From contig NZ_FOTD01000019.1 of assembly GCF_900114465.1 (NCBI RefSeq), positions 1 to 48,012 on the forward strand: 48,012 nt of DNA, in the 5' to 3' direction. Position 1 is the stretch's first letter. The number at the start of each line of letters is the position of its first letter. Made by a program: the position numbers and the translations under genes. Under the pieces are notes generated by a model that searched no databases, was not told the DNA's origin, and was given only the letters and a program-made list of their open reading frames with translations. The stretch comes from Trichococcus palustris. GTDB lineage: Bacteria > Bacillota > Bacilli > Lactobacillales > Aerococcaceae. Of this stretch, positions 1 through 8,411 are shown piece by piece.

Positions 1-13
1 CATTGTTTTTCTC

Positions 14-1114
14 TTACTTGGCTAACGCCAAAAGGTTCATGCTGGCATTGATGTCCCGATCATGGAATGTGCCGCAATCCGGACACGTCCAGTCGCGGAT
101 ATGCGGGGCTTTCTTGCCGTCCCGACGTCCGCAAGCGGAACAAAGTTGGGTGGACGGGTAGAACCTGTCCGCCTTGATGAGCGTTCGGCCTTTCCATTCG
201 GCTTTGTATGTCAATTGCCGGCTGAATTCGAACCAACTGACATCCCCAATCGCTTTCGCAAGTTTGTGGTTCTTCATCATATTCGAACTCCGCAGCGTCT
301 CGATCACGATGACTTGGTTTTCGTCCGTGATTTGGTTGGAGAGTTTGTGCAAGAAGTCCTTGCGTTGGTTCGCAATTTTTTCGTGTTTTCTTGCCACCAC
401 CAAGCGTGCCTTTTCCCGGTTCTTGCTGCCTTTTTTCTTGCGTGACAACGCCCTTTGGGCTTTCTTGACTCTCTTTTCAGACCGGGACAAACATTTCGGG
501 TTCGCATATTTCACGGATTCCCCGGCATCGTTTGTGGTGATGGCGAAGTCAGAAATGCCCAGATCGATGCCGATTTTGTGTTCCGCCGGTATCCATTCGG
601 GCGTTTCCTGTTCCACCAGAATGGAAATGAAGTAGTTGCCTGCCTTGTTCATGGAAATCGTACAGGACTTGATCAGCCCGTCAAAATCCCGGTGCTTTTT
701 GATTGTGACGAAGCCGATTTTCGGCAGTTTGATTTTTCCGTCTTCGATGCGGATGTTTCCGCCCTGATTATTTGTGGTGTAGGACGCCTTTGACTTGTGC
801 TTGGCTTTGAATTTCGGAAAACCGACTGATTTGTCGCGGAAAAAGTTCTGGTAAGCCTTATTCAGGTTTTGGCTGGCATTCGCCAAGGCCAAGTTGTCCA
901 CCTCTTTCAGGAACGGAAAGTCCTCTTTGAAGGACGTATAGGTCCTCGGCTTGATGCTTCTTAGCAGTTCTTTGTCGTCTTTGTATGTTTCGTAGATTTC
1001 TTTCCGGTCGGCCAACATTTGGTTGAAGATGAACCTTGCACAGCCGAAACAATTGACGAAATAGATTTTCTGTTCGCGATTGGGGTACAAACGGAACTGA
1101 TAGGCTTTCAGCAT
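14..1114 (-). CDS. tnpB: IS200/IS605-family TnpB (RNA-guided endonuclease)
   Basis: A complete 366-aa TnpB, within the normal family length. The N-terminal basic domain carries the usual KAYQFRLYPN opening. The RuvC-like core has the three acidic residues: D184 in GIDLG, E272 in IVIETL and D354 in HDRDINAS. A zinc finger is formed by C325/C328 and C344/C347. TnpB proteins are known to be guided by an omega RNA copied from the element's right end; that end would lie at positions below 14 and is cut off here. The open frame extends 41 codons upstream, but the ATG at 1112-1114 is chosen because of the GAGGTGAG ribosome site just before it and the family-typical N-terminus. No tnpA (Y1 transposase) is visible, so this copy is either solo or mobilised in trans. 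It appears intact. Confidence 0.95.
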   Translation of the reverse strand: MLKAYQFRLYPNREQKIYFVNCFGCARFIFNQMLADRKEIYETYKDDKELLRSIKPRTYTSFKEDFPFLKEVDNLALANASQNLNKAYQNFFRDKSVGFPKFKAKHKSKASYTTNNQGGNIRIEDGKIKLPKIGFVTIKKHRDFDGLIKSCTISMNKAGNYFISILVEQETPEWIPAEHKIGIDLGISDFAITTNDAGESVKYANPKCLSRSEKRVKKAQRALSRKKKGSKNREKARLVVARKHEKIANQRKDFLHKLSNQITDENQVIVIETLRSSNMMKNHKLAKAIGDVSWFEFSRQLTYKAEWKGRTLIKADRFYPSTQLCSACGRRDGKKAPHIRDWTCPDCGTFHDRDINASMNLLALAK

Positions 1115-1141
1115 GATACTCACCTCTACCTCTTTGGCTCC

Positions 1142-1171
1142 ATTATACACCTTAGAACAGGCGTTCACCAA
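1142..1171 (-). promoter_or_regulatory. tnpB promoter with LexA/DinR-type SOS box
   Basis: Read on the minus strand: TTGGTG (1166-1171), an 18-nt spacer, then TATAAT (1142-1147), 27 nt before the tnpB ATG. The spacer holds GAACGCCTGTTC on the minus strand (1155-1166), an exact GAAC-N4-GTTC match to the Gram-positive LexA/DinR core. A repressor bound there would block RNA polymerase. The second tnpB at the other end of the window has the same arrangement. Confidence 0.6.
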
Positions 1172-1204
1172 AGATAAAGCAAGGAAAAAGACCGTACCGC
1201 CTAA

Positions 1205-1238
1205 CTCATGACTGAAGTCATAAGAGTGCGGCAGCACT
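1205..1238. repeat. candidate left-end hairpins of the tnpB element
   Basis: Two small adjacent hairpins lie about 91-125 nt upstream of tnpB: CTCATGAC-TGAA-GTCATAAG (1205-1224, one mismatch) and AGTGC-GGCA-GCACT (1225-1238). IS200/IS605 elements carry subterminal imperfect palindromes at their ends, and the second tnpB has a hairpin at the same distance. Assignment as the left end is inferred; the cleavage site cannot be fixed from one copy. Confidence 0.35.
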
Positions 1239-1241
1239 TAT

Positions 1242-1451
1242 TCAAGAGCATCTATCCTGAATTCCCGCCAGCACATAACCATGCAGGCGGCGAAGATTCA
1301 AGCAGCCTTTACTATTACCGAAGACTTTCTCAATGGGATCTTTGTTTCTATGATTACTCCCATTCGGTCATGGCATCCATCTTTCCGTTGGATAACAAAG
1401 CGAAGCAGCCATGATAACGCTTGGTTTTCTTCACAGCATCCCTTTTACAGT
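1242..1451 (-). pseudogene. Remnant of an IS1634/IS4-type transposase C-terminus
   Basis: No intact frame exists, but on the minus strand one frame reads DAVKKTKRYHGCFALLSNG...MDAM (about 1436 down to 1358). After a +1 shift the next frame reads RNKDPIEKVFGNSKGCLNLRRL (about 1339 down to 1275), ending at TGA 1242-1244. The order KRYHG.F.L.SN, then RNKD.VEK.FG..K..LN.RRL, is what I recall of the C-terminal third of IS1634-group DDE transposases, with the catalytic Glu in the IEKVFG block. The fragment lacks its N-terminal two-thirds and is frameshifted, so it is dead. It lies against the end of the tnpB element. Confidence 0.6.
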
Positions 1452-1473
1452 AAGCCGTGCGCCGAAAAATCGA

Positions 1474-1524
1474 AAAAATAGCCGAATACTCGCGAAATGA
1501 ATCGCGGAGCACCCGGCTATTTTT
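1474..1524 (-). terminator. Strong hairpin, terminator on the minus strand
   Basis: AAAAATAGCCG (1474-1484) pairs with CGGCTATTTTT (1514-1524), and an inner CGCGA/TCGCG stem (1491-1495, 1502-1506) extends it. A T run follows on the minus strand. It is the first strong terminator downstream of the sugar-acid operon that ends at 1759, and may also bound the dead IS. Confidence 0.6.
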
Positions 1525-1758
1525 GGTGGTAGAGCAACAACACCATCGTGCTATTACGCTGCTAAACTTAGCATGATTTGCTAAGAATCGTTTTTACAGC
1601 AGCCCTTTTACAATGCAATTGGTTTCATAACAATGATGCAACAACGAGCGGACGTCTGCCCCAAGCAAAGGTTCATTTTTATTTTTCCATCCATGTGCGC
1701 GCTCCAAACCACCCGAAAGCCAAAAGTGAAAAAGCTCACAATTCTGATCCGATACTTT
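1525..1758. other. Intergenic stretch without a recognisable gene
   Basis: No supported gene. Minus-strand frames open here are short and start-less. The sequence TTGTAAAAGGG.TGCTGT occurs near 1589-1615 and, slightly changed, near 1431-1455, suggesting old duplicated IS debris. No promoter or riboswitch was recognised. Confidence 0.4.
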
Positions 1759-2400
1759 CTAGGACCTCATTTTATCCACCAATGTTTTCAGTATTTTATC
1801 AGCTGTTTTGCCATCATCTTTTTTGATGGCTGATTCAGAAATGATAAAGGACCCGCCCACCGCTACTATGTGGTCATTTTGGATATATTCCATAAAGTTT
1901 TCTTCATTGATCCCGCCAGTCGGCAAGAACTTGACATCGTAGAAAGGGCCACTCAATGCATTGATCGCTTTCAGCCCGCCGTAAATATCCGCAGGGAAAA
2001 ATTTCACCACTTTGATGCCATACTCCGTAGCGCGTTGAATATCGCCAGGAGTAGCCGTTCCAGGGAATACGGGGATATCCCGCTCGATACAGTACGCGAT
2101 TACGTCCGGAACGATTGCCGGCGAAACGATGAACTTCGCGCCATTTTCAACAGCACTTTTCGCTTCCGCCAATGTCCTCACCGTTCCTGCGCCAACAATC
2201 AGCTCGCCAGACTGAGCTAATTTCTTGATGGCATCCAAGGCTAAGTTGCTTCGGAACGTCACTTCAATGAACCGTACCTCGTTTCTGACCAGAATCTCTT
2301 CCAATCGATCTAAACAGGAGAGATCCGTTGCAGTATAAAGAGGCAGCAATTTTGTTTCTTCGATTTGTCGATAAATTTCGTGTTCCATGTTTGCTAACAT
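1759..2400 (-). CDS. eda: 2-dehydro-3-deoxy-phosphogluconate (KDPG) aldolase
   Basis: A 213-aa class I aldolase, normal length for Eda/KdgA. It cleaves KDPG to pyruvate and glyceraldehyde 3-phosphate in the cytoplasm and can also act on 4-hydroxy-2-oxoglutarate. Visible active-site blocks: E46 and R50 in EVTFRSN, GAGTV (70-74), PGTATPGD (113-120), the Schiff-base K133 in VVKFFPAD, and PTGGI near 161. The ATG at 2398-2400 follows a GGGAG ribosome site. It is the last gene of the minus-strand operon, 32 nt after uxuA. With no 2-keto-3-deoxygluconate kinase in the operon, its phosphorylated substrate probably depends on the PTS or on a kinase elsewhere (inference). Confidence 0.93.
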   Translation of the reverse strand: MLANMEHEIYRQIEETKLLPLYTATDLSCLDRLEEILVRNEVRFIEVTFRSNLALDAIKKLAQSGELIVGAGTVRTLAEAKSAVENGAKFIVSPAIVPDVIAYCIERDIPVFPGTATPGDIQRATEYGIKVVKFFPADIYGGLKAINALSGPFYDVKFLPTGGINEENFMEYIQNDHIVAVGGSFIISESAIKKDDGKTADKILKTLVDKMRS

Positions 2401-2432
2401 ATTAGACTCCCACTTTCCGGCACAAGGAAAAT

Positions 2433-3500
2433 TTATCCTTTTGCCTTCGTGATTGCTTCATGCAATCCTTGCAGATACGTAATGCCCATTGCGCGGTCGT
2501 ACAACCCATAACCAGGCATTGCAACCTCGCCAAAAACAGTACGCCCGTGGTCGGGACGAATAACGCCGTCAAACCCGACATCCACTAAAGCTTTCATGAT
2601 GGCGTACATATCCAATGAACCATCCGCGCTCAAATGTGCTGATTCCCTGAATTTGCGTTCTCCCAAAAATTCGACATTGCGGAAGTGAACAAAATTGATT
2701 CTATCACCGACTTCATGGATGATTTCAACCATATCATTGTTTGGTTCAGCTCCAAGGGAACCTGTGCAGAGCGTGAGTCCGTTGTATGGAGAATCCACAA
2801 TGCTGAGGATCTTTTTCAGGTCGTGCAAATTCTTCGTGATGCGAGGGAAACCGAATAGTTCAAATGGCGGATCATCCGGGTGAATCGCCATCTTGACATC
2901 CATCTCTTCACATACTGGAATGATTTTTTTCAAGAAATAGCTCAAGTTTTCAAATAAGATTTCTTCCGTAACGCCTTCGTACATTTCTACCAATTTTCCG
3001 AATTTATTCAAGCGCTCTTCTTCCCAACCAGGCAGGCTGAAGCCTTTCGATTGGCTGTGGATCAGTTTGTACATATCAGCCGGTTCCATCTTGTCCACGA
3101 CAGCTTGATCGTATACAAGAGAGAAACTGCCATCTTTGTTTTCATAGAACAAGTCTGTTTTTGCCCAACCAAAAATCGGCTTGAAGCTGTAGCAAATCAT
3201 GCGAACGTCGCATTGGGACAAGTTCTTGATTGTCTGGATGTAGTTCTCAATGTATTGATCGCGTTCAGGCGTTCCCGCTTTGATTGCGTCATGGATCGCC
3301 ACACTTTCGATCCCCAATAATTCAAGCTTTCCTTTTTCAACGGACTCTTTCAATTCTTGGATTTCAGAAACTTCCCACACATCACCAGGCATTTTTGTCA
3401 AAAGTGTGCCCACAACACCGTTAATTCCCGGTATCTGACGGACATATTTCAACGGAATCGTATCGCCCTTTTCTCCGTACCATCTAAATCCCCATTTCAC
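2433..3500 (-). CDS. uxuA: Mannonate dehydratase
   Basis: 355 aa, the usual size for Gram-positive UxuA. It dehydrates D-mannonate to 2-keto-3-deoxygluconate. The opening KWGFRWYG and the metal-site blocks AIHPDDPP, LCTGSLG, VHFRN and RPDHGR match the family, whose metal ligands are His, Cys, His and Asp. The start is a GTG (3498-3500), preceded by AAAAGGGTG; no in-frame ATG preserves the conserved N-terminus. No fructuronate reductase (UxuB) of the standard type is next to it, so one of the three dehydrogenases upstream in the operon may make mannonate. It is 23 nt downstream of the PTS IIA gene. Confidence 0.93.
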   Translation of the reverse strand: MKWGFRWYGEKGDTIPLKYVRQIPGINGVVGTLLTKMPGDVWEVSEIQELKESVEKGKLELLGIESVAIHDAIKAGTPERDQYIENYIQTIKNLSQCDVRMICYSFKPIFGWAKTDLFYENKDGSFSLVYDQAVVDKMEPADMYKLIHSQSKGFSLPGWEEERLNKFGKLVEMYEGVTEEILFENLSYFLKKIIPVCEEMDVKMAIHPDDPPFELFGFPRITKNLHDLKKILSIVDSPYNGLTLCTGSLGAEPNNDMVEIIHEVGDRINFVHFRNVEFLGERKFRESAHLSADGSLDMYAIMKALVDVGFDGVIRPDHGRTVFGEVAMPGYGLYDRAMGITYLQGLHEAITKAKG

Positions 3501-3523
3501 TATACATCACCCTTTTCTTTTTT

Positions 3524-3970
3524 TTAAAAAGTATCGTCGTCCTCTGCATCATCGACCACCATGGATGCGTGCCAAATACTTATACTGGCCGTTCCTTGTT
3601 CCACCACTGCTTCAGCGGCTTGTTCGACTGGCGTTCCTAAGAGTTGATGGTTGATTGCTACCAATAACATCGGCAGATTTACCCCGCCGATGACGTAAAC
3701 AGAATCTTGCAGTTCTTTCTCTAAACCATTTGTCACAAGAACCGATTGATTATATGGACTGGCGCTGATCAGGTCGACAAATACGATGACCCCTTCACCC
3801 TGGTTTACTTCATGAATGGCAGTTTTAATTTTTGTGCCTAATTCCTGCACGTCATCTCCTGGATTCAAATTCACCGTTGCGAGGTTATTGGTTGCACCAA
3901 AAATCACTTCCGCTGAATCTTTCAGTCCGTCGCTTAACGAACCATGTGTTGCAACAACGATTCCTAACAT
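3524..3970 (-). CDS. PTS mannose/fructose/sorbose-family EIIA component
   Basis: 148 aa, a stand-alone IIA domain of the mannose PTS superfamily. It takes phosphate from HPr on H9 ([12 protein letters not shown]) and passes it to IIB. The later block [13 protein letters not shown] is typical of the fold. The C-terminus is acidic (DDAEDDDTF), echoing the acidic tail of the IIC protein in the same operon. The ATG follows GGAGG. IIA is separated from IIB by the odd membrane protein at 4058-4939, which is not the usual order. The substrate cannot be read from the sequence; the neighbours suggest a uronic or aldonic acid. Confidence 0.92.
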   Translation of the reverse strand: MLGIVVATHGSLSDGLKDSAEVIFGATNNLATVNLNPGDDVQELGTKIKTAIHEVNQGEGVIVFVDLISASPYNQSVLVTNGLEKELQDSVYVIGGVNLPMLLVAINHQLLGTPVEQAAEAVVEQGTASISIWHASMVVDDAEDDDTF

Positions 3971-4057
3971 TGATAATCCTCCTTCGTTATAGAACAGGGT
4001 TTGAAAATAGATTATCCTTATGGTTCAGGCAAATATGCCTGGCCGTTTGATAACCAC

Positions 4058-4939
4058 CTATTTACACAATTCCACAACTTTTTTTATGTTTTCCATATTT
4101 AAATTCTTTCCGTTCAAATCCGACTTATCCAGATAAAAGCGCGTTTTTTGTTCTTTTTCCGAAGTTTTTGCACTGAAGATAAAATTGATCCTTTGGTCTG
4201 ACGACTGATGATCGATACTTAATGCCGATAATTTCGCCTTAGAAACATCATTACCGATTACATGCAGCGGTGCATCTGCGCCTACGCAATCCAAAAAGAA
4301 AATCTTCGCTTTCTTATTGCGAGGCGTACGCAATGCTTCCAAACCACTTTCACCAAAACTCCCTTCATCCACAAAAGCGAAGGCCGTTTTCTCTCCCTTT
4401 GCCTCGCTGATCATCGCCAACATAGCAAGAACAGACGAAGTATTTCGAATCAACGTCTTTCGGTTGGATAATCCCTTCGCGATCTTGCCTAACAAGTAGA
4501 AATAGACACCGTAAGCAAGAGCGATGAACAAGGTACTAACTGAGATCAAGTCAACCGCACCCGTTGCGTGTTGCATGTAAAGGAGCGTCCCGACAATTCC
4601 TACCAGAATCATCAAGATAGAGCTGACTATAATGAATCTGGTTGTTCGTTTTTCTTGTTCTTCTCGATCAAATAAAATATAAGGACCAAAATGTTGGATC
4701 GGCGTGTCATAATACGTGCAAATGATCTGTTCCGCTTTATCGATATCGCCAACGTAAACGTTCCTTGAAGCATATTTTTTTTGACGATTGTACTCGATCA
4801 CTTTTACATCTTCCCGCATCTCAGAAAGATCCGTCACCAATGCCGAGAGAAACCGCTGTTTGCTCTTCTCAGTGCGACGTACACGATAAATGGACTGATA
4901 TCGGAATAACCAATCTTTAAATTTTTCATTTTGCTGCAT
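4058..4939 (-). CDS. Membrane protein with degenerate M28-peptidase-like fold, PTS-operon associated
   Basis: Not a named family that I recognise. The ATG at 4939 (293 aa) is preferred over an upstream GTG because AGGTGG lies 8 nt before it. Two hydrophobic segments (about 101-122 and 130-152) divide it. The flanking soluble parts resemble M28 zinc-peptidase landmarks in order: TYYDT (about 75, family HYD), NTSSVLAMLAM (about 166, family DNASG helix), AFVDEGSFGESG (about 188, family EE loop) and LDCVG (about 216, family LDMVG). The first His and the bridging Asp are missing, so metal binding and peptidase activity look lost. It sits between IIA and IIB, inside the operon. A sensing, scaffolding or substrate-related role is possible; function unknown. 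Confidence 0.6.
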   Translation of the reverse strand: MQQNEKFKDWLFRYQSIYRVRRTEKSKQRFLSALVTDLSEMREDVKVIEYNRQKKYASRNVYVGDIDKAEQIICTYYDTPIQHFGPYILFDREEQEKRTTRFIIVSSILMILVGIVGTLLYMQHATGAVDLISVSTLFIALAYGVYFYLLGKIAKGLSNRKTLIRNTSSVLAMLAMISEAKGEKTAFAFVDEGSFGESGLEALRTPRNKKAKIFFLDCVGADAPLHVIGNDVSKAKLSALSIDHQSSDQRINFIFSAKTSEKEQKTRFYLDKSDLNGKNLNMENIKKVVELCK

Positions 4940-5029
4940 ATTATTTGCCACCTGTCATTTTGGTCACTGCATTTCCCGCTGGAGAAAAGCAGCTATTTTT
5001 CAATAACTGCTTTTCCGGCAGGACTTATT

Positions 5030-5533
5030 TTATAAACCGAATTGCTTTAATACATCCGCTAAGCTGGTACTTGACGCAGATGGTGTTGCTTGGAAATAAA
5101 TGTTTTCGACACCATACTCTTCGTTTAATTCTTTTAATTTCAGTGCATCCGCTTTGTTCAGATAAACTGATTTTGTGACCAAAATATCATCATCGCCTTT
5201 TTTAGCGATTCCACCGATGTTCAGATCCTTGATCGGAACACCATGTTTAACCAGGTTATAAATGCCCGTCACTGTTTTCGTGATCAAGATGCAGCTATAT
5301 TCTTTAAATTTGAACTCATCCCAATAGAATTCGCACTTTTCTTCAGTCATGACAATTGTTTTTTGCCCGGTACGGCTGCCCGCACTCTTGTATAAATCTT
5401 TCATGAATTTATCTTTGGCAACAACATCATCCACTACAAAGATCGAATTGACCCCGTTTCTTTGAGACAATGTCAACATGACTTGACCATGGATCAGCCT
5501 CTCATCTACGCGCGCTAAATTTACAACTCCCAT
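5030..5533 (-). CDS. PTS mannose/fructose/sorbose-family EIIB component
   Basis: 167 aa, normal for this family. The phosphorylated residue is H15 in RVDERLIHGQV. IIB takes phosphate from IIA H9 and transfers it to the sugar held by the IIC/IID membrane pair. The ATG follows GGAAAG. It lies 30 nt before IID in the same operon. The 90-nt gap downstream to the membrane-protein gene contains an imperfect AAAGCAG...CTGCTTTT palindrome that could be a processing or weak terminator site. Confidence 0.93.
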   Translation of the reverse strand: MGVVNLARVDERLIHGQVMLTLSQRNGVNSIFVVDDVVAKDKFMKDLYKSAGSRTGQKTIVMTEEKCEFYWDEFKFKEYSCILITKTVTGIYNLVKHGVPIKDLNIGGIAKKGDDDILVTKSVYLNKADALKLKELNEEYGVENIYFQATPSASSTSLADVLKQFGL

Positions 5534-5563
5534 TTTTTACACTTTCCTTTCTTATTGACCTTT

Positions 5564-6433
5564 TTATAGAATACCTATGCCAGCCAGAACAATCAAAATC
5601 AACGTCAACCCTACTAATGCACGCGTTACCTTCAGACCTTTCTTGACGTAGAAGAAGTATACACCCAGAACAACAGCCAGCGGCAACATACCAGGCATTA
5701 TCTTATCCAGTATTTCCTGAAGAACAAACGGCCGTCCTGAGATTGCAAATTTTAAGCTTGACGAAACTTTAACATAGTTTCCGGCTAAAATCCCCATCAT
5801 AAACATCCCTAGAATAGACAACATTTCGATAACAGTCTGAATCCCAGCACTATGCATCACACCCGTTGCATTTTTACCTGTCTTGAATGCGCTTCGTGCA
5901 AAGAAGACGCCTAACAATACTTGGTAAAGAGCAAAAGCGACGAATGGGAACAAGGCGCCAATCGGGCTACCCATTTGTGCCCAAGGAACAGCGATAGCGA
6001 TAAAAATGTATTGTACAGTCCCTGAGTCGATCGAATCGCCAATCCCTGCCAAAGCCCCCATTAAACCTGCTTTCGTATTGTACATCAGATCGTCAGTCAT
6101 GGTAACTTCTTCGCCATTCACAATCTCTTTGGCGCGTTCTTGTTCCATCGAAGACATCAGCCCTGTGATGACTCCACCACCCCATGACAGTTGCGTATTG
6201 AAGAACAGCAATTGGCGTTTATAGGCGGCTCTTAATTGATCATCATCTTTGTACAGTTTGCGCAGAATCGGCATCATCGCATAAAGGAGCGAAGGCGCTA
6301 AATAACGTTCGAATGAGTGAGGGATTTCATTTGCCAAGTGCCAGCGTAAATAGGTTTTCGTAACATCTTTAACGGTTATTTCTTCTGGTGCTAACATTGT
6401 TTTTTCTTTAGCATCTAGATTAGCGTTTATCAT
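5564..6433 (-). CDS. PTS mannose/fructose/sorbose-family EIID membrane component
   Basis: 289 aa. The N-terminal cytoplasmic part carries the family block LRWHLANEIPHSFERYLAPS and the Trp-Gly-rich SWGGGVITGLMSSMEQERA. The C-terminal half has hydrophobic helices and ends in a short membrane tail. Together with IIC it forms the translocation channel. GGAAGATG precedes the ATG. It is 31 nt after the IIC gene. Length and architecture are intact. Confidence 0.93.
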   Translation of the reverse strand: MINANLDAKEKTMLAPEEITVKDVTKTYLRWHLANEIPHSFERYLAPSLLYAMMPILRKLYKDDDQLRAAYKRQLLFFNTQLSWGGGVITGLMSSMEQERAKEIVNGEEVTMTDDLMYNTKAGLMGALAGIGDSIDSGTVQYIFIAIAVPWAQMGSPIGALFPFVAFALYQVLLGVFFARSAFKTGKNATGVMHSAGIQTVIEMLSILGMFMMGILAGNYVKVSSSLKFAISGRPFVLQEILDKIMPGMLPLAVVLGVYFFYVKKGLKVTRALVGLTLILIVLAGIGIL

Positions 6434-6464
6434 TTTTTCATCTTCCTTTCAATTTGCATGCTTT

Positions 6465-7289
6465 TTAGAAATCGTCATCATCTTCGTCATCATACGCTAC
6501 ACTGCCTGCGGAAGCAGAAGATGTTTTTGCAGCTTGTCCCTTGCTTAACACGAAAATGGCTGCTATTAGAGCGCCAACAATGGCATAGGTTACCATCGTG
6601 ATTGATAAGGAAGCTAATACAACACTCATCAAGTATGCTAACAAGAAGAAAACCATGTAGTCTTTACGGCCGATAACATAAATCGTTGTGGCAATACCGA
6701 TAGCCGCTAGACCGCCACCAACAACTTCAAGAATATGGAACACAACCGTACCTTGAAGAGCGGTGATGACATCAGCAATAACTGGCGCGCCAAAGTACAA
6801 GGCAACGAACACTAACGGTACAAATAACAGGAAAGAAGCAATCGTTGGATAAACGATGATTGATCTTACGATTCCACCGTCATTCAAGTCTTCTACGGCT
6901 TTATCGGTATATTTACCCAAAAACGTATTGATGAAAAATCTGAATTGGTAAAGATAAGCACCCAATAAACCTACTGGTACAGCTACAGCTATTGCTGCTT
7001 CAGGCTGCAAGTTCCCCATCAAAGCAACCGGGACCGCGATCGCTGCTGCGATTGATGGTTCAGAAGGCATCGTTCCCCCTGGAGAGAAAACCCCCATATA
7101 AATCAGCTGAATCGCTGCTGTGATAATCATTGCTTGTGGAACGTTCCCCATTACAATACCTGCGACCAAACCCGTCATCAAAGGGGAAAAACGTAAAGTT
7201 AATGTTGCTCCCCCTAAAAATGCACGTGACATGACTGCCCCTACCCAAAGTGCAATTAACAAACTTTGCATTGCGGTAATATTTTCCAT
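6465..7289 (-). CDS. PTS mannose/fructose/sorbose-family EIIC permease component
   Basis: 274 aa, multi-helix membrane protein with the family motif GGATLTLRFSPLMTGLVAGI near the N-terminus and SPGGTMPSEPSIAAAIAVP around residue 70. The last ten residues are strongly acidic (DDEDDDDF), matching the acidic tail of the IIA protein. GGAGG lies 7-8 nt upstream of the ATG. Only 3 nt separate it from the preceding dehydrogenase stop, so translation is probably coupled. Confidence 0.93.
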   Translation of the reverse strand: MENITAMQSLLIALWVGAVMSRAFLGGATLTLRFSPLMTGLVAGIVMGNVPQAMIITAAIQLIYMGVFSPGGTMPSEPSIAAAIAVPVALMGNLQPEAAIAVAVPVGLLGAYLYQFRFFINTFLGKYTDKAVEDLNDGGIVRSIIVYPTIASFLLFVPLVFVALYFGAPVIADVITALQGTVVFHILEVVGGGLAAIGIATTIYVIGRKDYMVFFLLAYLMSVVLASLSITMVTYAIVGALIAAIFVLSKGQAAKTSSASAGSVAYDDEDDDDF

Positions 7290-7292
7290 TGT

Positions 7293-8396
7293 TTATACCT
7301 CCGTATTTATATATTTTTCTAAATCTATTATTGCTTTTTTCAAGACTGCTTCATTGATCGTAATCGGCAATAAGTGCACTTTTTCTTTTCTGTCGATTAA
7401 TGCTGCTATCTTATTCAGCGCATCTTCCGATAAAGGATACTCGCCCATTTCAGTCAATGATTTTGGCAAATGCAAGGTTTCGTACATCGGGATCAACTCA
7501 TCAATGACTTGCCATTTCCCTTCCAGAGCCAATTGATAAAAAATACCATACGCCACTTTTTCACCATGCAAATAGTTGTGGACCCCCGGCAAATAGGCTG
7601 AAATGGCATCGTGAATGGCATGAGCGGCAGTATTACGGGCATATTTGTCGCCGAATCCCCCAACCAATCCTGCAACTCCGAAGATAACTTCAGATACCTT
7701 GATAAATTCTGTCGACACAATCCCCTTGCGCATATCTTCGATGGCCTTGATACCGTCTTCAGCTATGACATCCTTACAAATCCTTGCCGAATGGCGCGCC
7801 AGCATCAAAAAATTATTATCTTCAAACTGCGGCTGCTCCAATATCATATCGGATTCGTACCACTTCGCTAAGGTATCTGCAATGCCTGCGATAAAGAAAT
7901 TTATCGGAGCATCGATGACCAGTGTGGGATCGGTAATCAAAAAAGCGGTTTGTCTTTTATAGTGTTCCGTTTTCCCTTCGGCTAGTCCGTTGTCTTTGTA
8001 CATGACGGATAACGGTGCCCAAGGCGCACAATTGCTGGCCAGTGTCGGAACGACACCAAAAGGTTTTTTCGTTAAGGAAGCGACGTAGTACACTAAATCA
8101 CACAGTTTCCCTCCGCCTACGCCGATAATAAAGTCGGCTTTGCTGTCAGCGACCAACTTGGCCAATCGCTCTCCTTCGTTATAGCTGCACTCACCGTTGT
8201 ATTGCTCGTATCGGATCGTGAAGTCGTCATCCAAAAATTTCAGATAGGGGCTTGCTTTCTGCCACGAAATCGTGCCATGAACGATCAACACCCGTTTCGC
8301 TCCGTATTCATTCAGTATGTCAGGGATCATTTCCATCGCACCTTGGCCATACTTATAAAATTGCGGCCCAACTTTTACATTTACAGCTGTATCCAA
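7293..8396 (-). CDS. Iron-containing alcohol/glycerol-dehydrogenase-family oxidoreductase
   Basis: 367 aa, length of the GldA-like branch of group III metal-dependent alcohol dehydrogenases. The NAD-binding GVGGGKLCD block is followed by metal-ligand regions GIADTLAKWYE (Asp), TAAHAIHDAIS (His) and YLHGEKVAYG (His). The start is TTG (8394-8396) behind GGAGGTG; no nearby ATG fits. In this operon a likely job is interconversion of a keto-acid and a hydroxy-acid or reduction of an aldehyde intermediate; glycerol dehydrogenase itself is unlikely from context. The exact substrate is not readable. Confidence 0.85.
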   Translation of the reverse strand: MDTAVNVKVGPQFYKYGQGAMEMIPDILNEYGAKRVLIVHGTISWQKASPYLKFLDDDFTIRYEQYNGECSYNEGERLAKLVADSKADFIIGVGGGKLCDLVYYVASLTKKPFGVVPTLASNCAPWAPLSVMYKDNGLAEGKTEHYKRQTAFLITDPTLVIDAPINFFIAGIADTLAKWYESDMILEQPQFEDNNFLMLARHSARICKDVIAEDGIKAIEDMRKGIVSTEFIKVSEVIFGVAGLVGGFGDKYARNTAAHAIHDAISAYLPGVHNYLHGEKVAYGIFYQLALEGKWQVIDELIPMYETLHLPKSLTEMGEYPLSEDALNKIAALIDRKEKVHLLPITINEAVLKKAIIDLEKYINTEV

Positions 8397-8411
8397 CTCT
8401 ACACACCTCCG

